Below, one piece after another: positions 30,148-39,866 of a stretch of 64,000 nt of DNA (positions within the stretch are counted from its first letter, which is position 1; each line of letters opens with the position of its first letter). Origin of the DNA: Vanilla planifolia (Eukaryota; Streptophyta; Magnoliopsida; Asparagales; Orchidaceae); assembly GCA_023846275.1 (NCBI GenBank), contig JAIUJO010000087.1, positions 1,582,148-1,646,147 on the forward strand. The letters are read 5' to 3'. The notes under the pieces are model-generated. The model did not search any database. It was not told the DNA's origin and worked only from the letters and a program-made list of their open reading frames with translations. Both the position numbers and the translations under genes were made by a program.

Positions 30148-30266
30148 TATGCATACCTTGCCACACTAGTGATACAACATATAATGTCATTAGAACTCCA
30201 AAGTTAAGCACTCTAAGGTGAGAGCAATTTTTGGATTCATGACCACTTTAGAAGTTCACATGTAGG
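30148..30266 (+). pseudogene. Degenerate 5S rRNA-like copy (plus 2)
   Basis: It carries one of the clearest A-box regions on the + strand: AGAACTCCAAAGTTAAGCA differs from the plant form only around CCGCAG. It is followed by a recognisable GGTGAGAGCA intermediate element and an eroded C box (GATTCATGACCACTTTAGAAGTTC). The 5' end is preceded by a T-rich run and a TATGCATACC word in place of the canonical start. Changes in the C box make it unlikely to be active. Confidence 0.8.
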
Positions 30267-31004
30267 AGAGCTTCTTCAAAGCATTATTTTTTCTAGCAAA
30301 TGGATGTTGATTTTAGTAATACATTAAGATTTATAAATTCTATAATTAAAAATAATATTTTATTATATCCATTTTAGCTGTTATTTATTAATATTAGCTT
30401 TATAACATAGTTATCATTTTTGTATAATATCACATACAACATAAAACATTATATAATAAAATAATAAATATAGCATAATTTAGTTTTGTGAAACATAACC
30501 AATATCATCTATGATAAACTACAATTAATATATCTTTATAATGGCATATACATATTATGAATAAAGTTTTTTCAATATAATAATAAATTATATAACATAA
30601 ACTACATAAAATTATTTCATGAACATTAAAAATTATTTATATTATATCGAATGATTATAATATCTTAGAATAATGTTATTACTTATTATTTAATTGAATT
30701 TTCAAAAACTATATAATAAAAATACTATTAAACTAGTAGTCAATATATGCTTTAAATTTGTGTAATATACTAGAAAATAGAAAATGCTACATTTTTTGTT
30801 ATCTTTTAATATTATTTAATTTTATATATATCTAATATGTTAATATTAACAAATATTATAAGTTAAATCCTTAAGATTTAATTCTTACTTATTTATTTCT
30901 TTCACTTGTTTCTTTTTATATTGATAATGCTAACATTCTCTTATTTTCATCTCTTTATGACAATCATTCCATTTTTGTCTTCCCCATCTCATCTCTATAT
31001 TCAT
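30267..31004 (+). repeat. 5S-unit spacer A and pyrimidine tract
   Basis: AT-rich spacer A (to about 30,850) is followed by a CT-rich tract that runs directly into the truncated 5S copy. Spacer B is absent, so this unit has lost about 0.4 kb plus the 5' half of the next 5S. No gene is seen. Confidence 0.65.
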
Positions 31005-31070
31005 GTTGCATGCATTGGTGAGAGTTGTATTGGGTTGGATGACATCATTAGAAGTTCTCATGTTGCACAT
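31005..31070 (+). pseudogene. 5'-truncated 5S rRNA-like copy (plus 3)
   Basis: Only the 3' half is present: GCATTGGTGAGAGTTGTATTGGG, GGATGACATCATTAGAAGTTCTC and ATGTTGCAC, corresponding to the A-box end, C box and plant 5S 3' end (positions 31,011-31,069). A T6 run follows at once (31,072-31,077). The 5' half is replaced by the pyrimidine tract of the upstream unit, so the truncation is by recombination within the array. Confidence 0.75.
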
Positions 31071-31071
31071 A

Positions 31072-31077
31072 TTTTTT
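31072..31077 (+). terminator. Pol III-type oligo-T just after the 5S copy
   Basis: Six T residues follow ATGTTGCACATA and are followed by CGTAGCATTTATTT. The same arrangement, T7 then CATAGCATTTG, is found on the minus strand beside the copy at 37.43 kb. Oligo-T directly after the gene is the known RNA polymerase III stop for 5S genes. Confidence 0.6.
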
Positions 31078-32288
31078 CGTAGCATTTATTTATTTTTGAT
31101 AAATAATAGTTGATATTGTAAACAAATAATTACAAATAAAATAAATATTAATAATATTTTATAATTTTTATCTTAGTTATTTCTTATTAATTTACACTTT
31201 ATAGCATTGTTATCATTTTCATATAGTAATAAATATAATACTACATAAAATAAAATAAAATAATTATTTTTATATAATTTAATATTTCTTAACATAACTT
31301 ATATTAATAAAATTATGCTATATATATATTAATAATTGTGCATAAATGTTATGTATAAAAGTTATTCAATATTATAATAGTATGTTAAAGAACTTAATCT
31401 ACTTAAAATTATATTATGAATATGAAATATTATTTATAATTATTATATTAGAAATGAGAGGAAGTCATGGAGATGATTAAATGAAGAGAAAGAAAAAAAG
31501 AAAGACGAAAGAGGGAGAAGATAAAAGGAGTTAAAGAGGATATATAATAAAGTAAAAGGGACAAAAAATAAAAAAAGTAAAGATAGAGTTGAGAAAAGTT
31601 GTTTAGAAGACCAAAAGATAGAGAAAGTGTGATAAATAAGAGAATGTTAATAGAAAAGAAGAGAAAGTTGGAGCTTTTAAAATAAAGAGAAAGAAGTGAG
31701 AGAAGTAGTTATGCTGAAGTTATATCTTAATAATTTAACTTATAATATTTATTAATTTTAACTTGTTGAATATCTAGTTGTAATTATTATTAAATGTAAC
31801 ATAGATTTTTTAATTTTTATAGTATTAAGGTGCATAAGCAATGTTTAAAATATATGTTTATTATTAGTTTAACACTTCATCTCACTTCTACTATATTTAT
31901 CTCTTTCACCACTATTTTTTATTTTCGCCCATCAAGTAGTATTAATTTATAATTAACATGCATTGCATACTTTAATAAATATTCTAAGTAATGTATATAT
32001 ATTTTCTTATTTACTTCTAAAAAATCTATTTTACTTTTTATTTTTTAGTACTATAACATTGTAAAAATAATTCTTATGAATGAATATTTACTTTAATTTG
32101 AATATATATATACATAATTTTATAATAATTTAATATAACTAAAATTTTAATATATGAATATTTTATGACATTTACAAAAGAAAAATAAATAGTTTTTTAA
32201 AGTGTTTATGTATGATCATTAAAAACTTTCTTGAATAGTTTGTTATTTTCAAAACAATAATTGCATAAGAACAATTTTCTTGTTTTTT
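31078..32288 (+). repeat. 5S-unit spacer containing an inverted purine segment
   Basis: Spacer A (31,078-31,440) is followed by a purine-rich block (about 31,450-31,700) that has the strand polarity of minus-orientation units, and then by sequence resembling reverse-oriented spacer A (31,700-31,870). Plus orientation returns at a pyrimidine patch near 31,880-31,930 and spacer B (31,930-32,288). A small inversion or an insertion of a reverse unit is the likely cause. No gene is seen. Confidence 0.55.
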
Positions 32289-32408
32289 ATGCAAGTCACC
32301 ATACAAGCATTCCAGAATTACATCTAATTAGAACTAAAAGATTAAGTATGATTATGGAGAATAATATAGGGATGAGATACCTTTTGAGAAGACCTCATGT
32401 TGCACTAA
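32289..32408 (+). pseudogene. Degenerate 5S rRNA-like copy (plus 4)
   Basis: TATGCAAGTCACCATACAAGC corresponds to the 5S start, TCTAATTAGAACTAAAAGATTAAG to the stretch leading into the A box, and GGGATGAGATACC plus AGAAGACCTCATGTTGCAC to the C box and 3' end. The full length is present without large gaps. The A box itself is eroded. Confidence 0.75.
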
Positions 32409-32756
32409 CTTCTACATAGCATCCATCTTGTTAATAAACAACAATTGATTTTAATAAGATTTTATCTCATATAAATAAAATAATTATGAACTATAATTAA
32501 TGATTTTTAATAAGAACTATGATTTAATGAAACTAACTCTTATGTATGAATGTTTACTTTAGCAAAAATAATGACATACATAACTTCTTATTAATTAAAT
32601 ATAGTTAAGGTATTATTACTTTAATGTATTAAAACTTCTATAATAAAACTAAAATATTTTTTAAAGTTTTTATTCATGATGATTTAGAAACTTTCTTCAA
32701 AAGTTAATCATTTCTTTGACTAAAATCACACGAGTACATTGTCCTACAATTATATG
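32409..32756 (+). repeat. Short 5S-unit spacer without a pyrimidine tract
   Basis: Only about 350 bp separates two 5S copies. It holds a brief spacer-A start (CATAGCATCCATCTTGTTAATAAA-type, described by pattern) joined to the second half of spacer B. The pyrimidine tract and spacer C are absent, giving the shortest unit of the array, about 0.47 kb, near the size of ordinary plant 5S rDNA repeats. Confidence 0.7.
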
Positions 32757-32874
32757 CAATTGTGATCACACCAACATTACAACATTGGTTCGCTCTAGAA
32801 TTCCAAAGATATGATTGCTTATGTAAGAATAGTATTAAGAGGGAGGAAGTTTTTAGAAGTCCTTGTGTAACACC
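32757..32874 (+). pseudogene. Degenerate 5S rRNA-like copy (plus 5)
   Basis: GTGATCACACCAACATTA matches the plant 5S start pattern (GCGATCATACCAGCACTAA). It continues with AGAATTCCAAAGATATGATTGCTTATG (eroded A box) and AGAAGTCCTTGTGTAACACC at the 3' end, then GTTTTCATAG. An overlapping 63-residue minus-strand open frame is a by-product and is not a gene. Confidence 0.78.
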
Positions 32875-35800
32875 TATTGTTTTCATAGAATTCATTTTAT
32901 TATTGAGTGATTATTAATTTTAATAATATGATAATATTTATAAATAATATATTTATGAATGATAATTTATATTTTTAATTTTAATTATGTCTTATAAGAT
33001 TGCCATCATTGTCATATAAGTTTAAATAATTACACTTTAAAGAATATTATAAATAATATCTTTAAGATAATTTAATGTCGAGCAATATAAACTAAGTAGA
33101 ATTTATATATATTTATAATAGTATATAAAAACTATGTGTAAAAGTTTTAAAAGATAATGATAATATAATACAAAATAAAAACTACCTTAAATTATATCGT
33201 AAATATAAAATATTATTATATTAATTATTAATATTATGTTAAATGAAGGTAATATCTTAAATTGATGATAATATTTATTATTTAATTAAGATTTTAAATT
33301 ATAAATATTTATAAAATGATATTAGGCAATATCTTAAATTGATGATAATATTTATTATTTAATTAAGCTTTTAAATTATAAATATTTATAAAATGATATT
33401 AAATTAATAATTAGCATATACTTTAAAAATTTGTAATATATTGAAATGCAACAAAACTTTAAATATTTGTTGTCTTTAATCAATATTAAACATTACATGT
33501 GTTTAACAAATTAATATTAATAAATATTATAAGTTACATTATTAATATATAATTTCTATTTAATTATTTTTCACATTTCTTTCTCTTTATCAAAAAACTC
33601 TAATTTTCTCTCATATTCTTCTCTTAATCATTAATATTTTGATATCTATCTCCCCTGCCTTTATCACTTTGCTTTCCCCTCACCCTCTCTCTACTCTATC
33701 ACTCTCCATTTTCTAATTACTCTTTCTTTGTCATGTGTTATTTATTCTCCTTTTCAACTCTAACTTTTGTCTCTTCTCACTTCTTCTCTTTCTCTTTATT
33801 TAATCATTTATCTCTTAACATTGTTTTACTATTTTCATCTTTATCTCTCATATATACTAATCTCTCCTATCTTATTATATACTAATCTCCATCAATATTA
33901 TATATTTTTAGCAACATTAATTAAGATTAGTTAAGTAATTTCTCATGTTACACACTTTAATATATATATTTTAATAATACTATATCTATTTATATTTCTA
34001 ATTAACAAATAATTTAATATTTTTATTTATAATATCAATAATTTTAGGGAAATAATTCTTACTTATGAATATTTACTATAAAGTAACAATAAATAAATAA
34101 TTTCATAATAATTTAGTATAGTTAAAGTACTAATAATGGAATGTATTATGACATGTAAGATAAAATTGAATTTATTTTGTAAAGTATATATTCATCAAAA
34201 GTTAAAAAAAATTACTTCAATAGTTAAATTGTTGAGGCAAAAATCACATAGGTATGATTATCTAGCTTTCATTTGCATCTGACATAGTGAAATAACACCT
34301 ATAATATAATTTAATTATGAAAAATAAGACTTATATCAATAATAATAAAGTAGAATTAGTTTATAATTATAATAATAAAAAAATAATATATAAAAAAAGT
34401 TAAATATAATAATATATTATATGTGAGATACTAATGAAAATTATATTATGAATTCTAAATATTAATTATACTTTTTATAATATGTCATGAAGATATTATC
34501 TTAAAACATTGCTATGATTTATAACTTAATTAACTTCTTGAAGTTTTAACTATTAAAAAGGTAATCTTAATTCATAGCCAACATATATTTAACTTTTTCA
34601 ATATAACACAACACTATAAAACTATATTTTTTGTATTTTAATAATACTTAATATTACATATATTTAACGTGTCAATATTTGTAAAAGCTATAAGTTAAAT
34701 TATTATGATGTAACTTTTACTTAATTATTTCTCTCTTCCTTCTCTATAACTCAGTTGCTCTAATGTTGTCTCACTTTCTTCTCTCTTATATTATTGTTCT
34801 TTTATTTCTCTATCTATTCTCTAACTCTTTGTCATCCTCTCAACCTCTCTCTCCTCTTTCTTCTCCATATTCTCATTTTTCTCAATTTTATTTGTTATTT
34901 ATTTTATCTCTTTTTTTCTTATTTTGCTTCTTTTAATTCCAAAATCTCTCCCTTCTCTCTCTGTTATTGCTTTCTATTTTATTACTCTTGCCTGTTTATG
35001 ATTGTTCTCACTAATAAACTTATGTCCCAAACCAACTCTTTATTATTTGTTTATTATAAATTATAAAATATTTATTTATTCTTTTAAATACATGTTAATG
35101 TGCACAATATGAGATATTTCTTAATTAAGTATACCACATGAGAGAGTGTGAGTCATTAACAGATAAGTGAGTGATAGAAGAGAATATAATAATATAGACA
35201 TAGTAAAAGTTAAAGAAATGAGACAATTGATTTGAATAAAGGAGAGACAAGACATTCTGTTTGGTAACACAAAAAAGAGAAAGATAATAGGATAAAGATG
35301 TAAGTAAGTATATGAACTATAGTGAGAAACATGAATAAATAAGAAAAATATTTAAATAATAGTTATATGTCAATAAAATAACTTATAGTATTCATTATTT
35401 TTAATAAGTTAGAACCTTATAAAATTAAATATTATTTAAAAAAGTAAAACTTTCGTAATTAGTTTTGCACATAAGCAATATTTAGAGCATATGTGGGCTA
35501 TTTATTTAATATTATTTTATGAATTTATGATATCTTAAATTTTAATTAACTAATAAATAGTGTCACTTATTTTAATATACTATCATTTTGTGACATAATG
35601 TAGATAATAAATATGAAAACATTTCATATTAATCATTTAATTTCAAGTAGTTTTTGCTATAATATATGATTATATTAAGAAATTTTATGGAAATCATGTC
35701 TATATTATTATTAATATATATTACTTGTGCTCTATAATAGTTAATAAAAATAATCTCGCACGTAATTAAAATATATAGAAATAAATGTTTTATTATTTTA

Positions 35801-35952
35801 TATTAAGAATTATATTATATAAGCAATATTAACAAAAATAATTAAAATAAAAAATTTAAAAATATCACATATAACATTTTTTTTGTTAATAAATATTAAC
35901 ATATTAATAGAACTAATTCACATTCTTTAGAGAAATGAATGTTATTAATTGA
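32875..35952. repeat. Long 5S-free spacer segment and orientation switch
   Basis: Spacer A follows the 5S (32,875-33,540), then a CT-rich tract (33,560-33,890), spacer B (33,890-34,250), and a direct join to spacer A near 34,265 where a 5S should be. Another A spacer (34,300-34,720) and a pyrimidine tract (34,725-35,040) follow. Near 35,050 polarity reverses: 35,090-35,350 is B-end plus purine tract in minus orientation, and 35,360-35,950 is reverse spacer A. The + strand open frame at 34,794-35,066 only reads the CT tract. No gene is seen. Confidence 0.65.
33251..33401. repeat. 77-bp tandem duplication in spacer A
   Basis: The segment beginning AATATCTTAAATTGATGATA at 33,251 recurs at 33,328. 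Over about 74 aligned bases I see one difference (AATTAAGATTT against AATTAAGCTTT). It is a very recent duplication in otherwise strongly diverged sequence. Confidence 0.93.
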
Positions 35953-36071
35953 TGTGTAATAGGAGGATTTCCCAAGGGGTCACCCATACCAATGCCACAC
36001 TAACTTAAGCATGGTTAACTTTTGAGTTCTATAGATATCAAATGGTTTAATGATAGTCTAGCACACACACT
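35953..36071 (-). pseudogene. Degenerate 5S rRNA-like copy (minus 2)
   Basis: On the + strand, AGGAGGATTTCCCAAGGGG then TCACCCATACC matches reverse-complemented 5S 3' end and C box. TTAAGCATGGTTAACTTTTGAGTTCT matches the A box and AGAACTC region (36,004-36,029). The 5' end is weaker (TGATAGTCTAGCACAC). The C box is the best preserved of all copies. Confidence 0.83.
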
Positions 36072-37428
36072 TATAAGAGCAAAAAAAATGTATGTATATA
36101 ACAAGTGTCCTCAAGATAATGATCAACTTTAGAAGTTTTTATTATTTATCTTACTTTTACACTTTTAAAAAAAATTAAGTTTATTATATATTTAATAAGA
36201 CATTCAAATGTTAATTATTTTGTATATTTAATGAGCAAGTGATTATGTTTATTATACTTTTATTTATTTTAGTTATTTCCATGCATATCAAAATAAAACT
36301 AAATATTTTTTTTAATCTAATATTATTTTAAAAATTATTCTAATATTAAATCTAATATTATTTTTTCAAAATTAATATAAATAAAAAATCATTAATCTTA
36401 TAAGGACCACGCAATTATTTATGAAAACTTTAATATAGATATATCTTAATATAGTCTACACATATGATTTTTACAATCTTCTTACTAAATATGTAATATG
36501 CAATGTACTAAATATTATATTAATGTGGGCAACAACAAAGATTTGTTAATTTATTTTAATTGATTATGCTAAAAGGGTGATAATGGAGATGGAGATAGGT
36601 ATAATGGAATATGAGAGAGTCATTGAGAGATAAGAGAGTTAAAGACAAAGGTAGTGGTACATTGTGAAGAGAGAGTTGATGAAAAGAATAGAAAATATTT
36701 GTATTTTAAACTACATATGTTATATGTTTTAAAAACTAAATGCCATTGAATAATAATCATGTTTATTATATTATAGTGTTTTATAAAAAATTAATTTTCA
36801 ACATTAATTATAAAATATGAAATAAAAATAACTTATTATACATTAATTATCTTCAAACTTTGCTATTGTATCTAGATTAGCTCTCAAATAAGATTGAAAT
36901 TTATTTTAATAATAAAAATTTTATGATAATTAATAAAAAGATTTATTAGTTAATAAAAAATTCATATAATTAACTTTCTTAAAGTTTAGATAAATAGCAA
37001 ATTATATGTTTTTAAATTAGTATAATATAATAAATGTTGTATGAATGCATTTCCAATAATTCTAATATATTAATGTAAAACTTTTTATCACAAAACTAAC
37101 AAAGTAACACAAAACATGCATTATATATCAAATATTTTAATTAATATTTGAAGACATAGCGACAAAAAGTGATTGAGGAGAATGGGACAAGAAACTAAAG
37201 TGAGAGAGAGAAAGTGGGAAGGGAGATAAAGAGATAAAGTTAAGAGTAAGATAGAAAGGTGAATGATGGATATAAAGAAGATAATAAAGTTAATAGTTAA
37301 TGTTAATAAGTAATAGCTAAACTCTAAATTACAAAATAACATATATAATTATGTTGTTTATTAATAAGAATTAACATATAATTAAAACCATCTCTTGTGC
37401 ATTACAAAAACAAATGCTATGAAAAAAA
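36072..37428 (-). repeat. 5S-unit spacer, minus orientation
   Basis: Left to right: spacer B (36,072-36,550), a short purine tract after TTAATTGATTATGC (36,560-36,690), spacer C (to about 37,130), a GA tract from ATATTTGAAGACAT (37,141-37,290), and a shortened spacer A. With its 5S it makes a unit of about 1.48 kb. No gene is seen; the minus-strand open frame at 37,121-37,342 is the complement of the purine tract. Confidence 0.72.
37422..37428 (-). terminator. Pol III-type oligo-T after 5S copy minus 3
   Basis: Seven A residues on the + strand (T7 on the minus strand) lie directly beyond the 3' end of the best-preserved 5S core. They are followed on the minus strand by CATAGCATTTG, the same flank as at 31,078. 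The conserved position suggests descent from transcribed 5S genes. Confidence 0.62.
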
Positions 37429-37545
37429 TATGTGCAACATGACATCCTCTCAAAAAATCACCCATCAAAACACTACCCTCGCCCAAGCATGCTTAACTTT
37501 TGAGATGTAATAAGATGTAGTACTAATGTTAGAAATTTTCAAATT
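37429..37545 (-). pseudogene. Best-preserved 5S rRNA-like copy (minus 3)
   Basis: In the 3' two thirds, ungapped hand comparison with the plant consensus recalled from memory gives about 55 matches in 78 positions. CCTCGCCCAAGC followed by ATGCTTAACT retains an almost complete A box and intermediate element on the minus strand (AGTTAAGCATGCTTGG then GCGAGG). The TGCAAC 3' end and CACCCATC of the C box are also kept. The C box right half and the 5' third are eroded, so it is still classed as a pseudogene. Confidence 0.87.
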
Positions 37546-39745
37546 TTTCATGTGTATATATTTTTTTTAAAATAATTTTATTATATTTCGTTTTTAATAA
37601 TATATTCCAATGTTAATAAGTTATTTGTATTGAATTAATGAAAAATTGCATATATTATTCTTTCTTTTAAAGTAGACATTCATCCATAAATTTATTTCAA
37701 CTAAATTATAATTATTAAAAAAATTGAATTATGCATAAATAAATCAGAAAATCTAAAATAAATACTATTATTACTATTAGTTATATTAATTATTTGCATT
37801 ACATTTGTATTACAAATTATTAAAATTTCAAATTTAAAGTTATATATTTTAAATTGATATAAAAAATTGTCATTAATTGTATGACAAATATATAATTATC
37901 AATATACACTTTAATGTTGAATTAATAATATATGTTATACATATCATTTTTACTATTACATTATTAAATAGATAATTTAAATAGCATTACTATTATAATA
38001 AAGTGCATAAGACATTTTTTAAATTTATATTAATTGATGGAGCTAAAGAAATAGAAACCAAAGAGAGAAGATAATTATAGTGCAAGAGAATGAGGTAGAC
38101 ATGAAAGGTAAGAGAGATGGTGAAGAAAATAATGACAGAGAGAAAGAATATAATGAAAATTGAATATTGTATTTTATCTATGTATATTAAATCTGTATAT
38201 ACATTTTAATTCAAAATACTAATATTTATGACATTGGGTTTTATATGAAAAGCAAATGAAATTTCTTATATTTCAATAAAAGATGTCTAAAGTAAATTAT
38301 TGCACATTAATTATTATAAATAACATTGATCAATGTTATATGTATCCAAATGTAACCAAAAGTTATATTATAGATTTATGATATTATGATATTTAAAAAA
38401 TATATTTACTATCAAGTAAAAAGTAATATTTTCAATTTTATTTATAATTTGAAGGTATATTAAGTTATATTAATATTATTAAAAGCATATTATAACATAT
38501 TTTACAAGCATGTGATTCTAAAAATTCTAATAAATTAAGTAAATGTTATTATAGTGAAAAAAAGTGATTGATGAAGTATTCCACAAAAATGTATTATATA
38601 CAAATATTTAATTGATATTTGAAGATGTTGTGATAGAAAGTGAGACAAAAGGTGAAGAAAACAATGTGATGAGTGATATTAGGAAGAGAGAGGTAGAGAA
38701 GGAAATAAGAAAAATCAAAAGAGAAGAGAGCAATGAGATTGGAAGATGTTTGACAAAATAATTATGAGAGAAAATAAAGATAAATTTTGAGTAAATATGT
38801 AAAAAGAGAAAGAAAAAGAGAGTAAGGGAGAAAAAGGGGGGATTATAGTGGCACAAAGAGTAGAGAAAATGAGATAAAGGAATTTGAAAGAAAGTGAGAG
38901 ATAGTGAGATTTGGAGTAAAAAGATATATTATAATGATAAAAACTACAATAAAGAAGAGAAAAGAAAAGAGCATAAAGAGATAGGAAAAGATATAATGGA
39001 AAAAATAGAGAGAGATAAGGAGCATGAGGGAAAGAGAGAGAGGGGACAAAAGATTAATGAAATAAGAAGAATGAATAAGAATGTGAATGAGAGAAATAAG
39101 TGAAGAGAGAGATAATATAGGGAGAAGGTAATGGGAAGATGAGGCGATAATATGGTATAGATAAATAAGAGAATGATAACTGAATAGAGAAAGAATTGAG
39201 ATTAATTGAAAGCTAAACAGATAAAAGCAATGAAGTAAATAAATAAATAAATAAAAGTTATATCTTAATAATAGAACTAAAAGTATTTATTATTATTAAT
39301 ATGCTAATAATATTTAACTTAATATCATTATATAAGTATGCATAATCTAAAAATATCATTAAATAATTAGAGTCACTTATTCAAATATATTATCCATATA
39401 TGCATAACATATGTAATAAATATAAATAATACTTACTATTAATGATATAATTTTTCATTGTTTGTGCTATACATTATATTATTATAAAAACATTTATAAG
39501 CATAGTAATTACATTATTGTAAATATATATTAGCTCTACTTTAATATAGGTATTATAAGAAATATTATGGATAATTAAGGTATATAAAAATATTTTTTAT
39601 TATATCATATTAAGGTTTATATTTAATACCTCTTTAAAAAATAAATTATAGAAAATCTTAAATAATATTTTTATTATTAATTAAAATTAACATACTATTA
39701 AAACAAACTCACATTCATTTAAAAAACAAATGCATTCTAAAAATA
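37546..39745 (-). repeat. Longest 5S-unit spacer, minus orientation
   Basis: Left to right: spacer B (37,546-38,030), a short purine tract after TTAATTGATGGAGCT (38,031-38,160), spacer C (38,160-38,600), a long GA tract from ATATTTGAAGATG (38,613-39,230), a short (AAAT)n run near 39,234-39,255, and spacer A (39,256-39,745). This is the fullest version of the unit, about 2.3 kb with its 5S. Open frames here follow the purine or pyrimidine composition and are not genes. Confidence 0.75.
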
Positions 39746-39866
39746 AGTGCAACATGATGACTTCTCAACTTGCCAACCAATCATAGTACTACTGTGGCCC
39801 AAGCTTGGTTAACATTTGAATTATATTATAATCCACTACTATAATACTTATGTGGTCATACACACA
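39746..39866 (-). pseudogene. Degenerate 5S rRNA-like copy (minus 4)
   Basis: AAGTGCAACATGATGACTTC then TCAACTTGCCAACCAATC, TAGTACTACTGTGGCCCAAGC and TTGGTTAACATTTGAATT on the + strand match reverse-complemented 5S 3' end, C box, intermediate element and A box in order (39,746-39,823). TAGTACTACT is identical to the plant consensus. The 5' part is recognisable from TGTGGTCATACACAC. Confidence 0.85.

Noticed and set aside
32704..32895. 63-residue minus-strand frame at 32.7 kb
   Set aside because: It runs antisense through a degenerate 5S rRNA copy and its flanks; the nucleotide-level homology to 5S explains the sequence.
34794..35066. 90-residue plus-strand frame at 34.8 kb
   Set aside because: It reads a CT-rich tract of the 5S-unit spacer and has no features beyond that composition.
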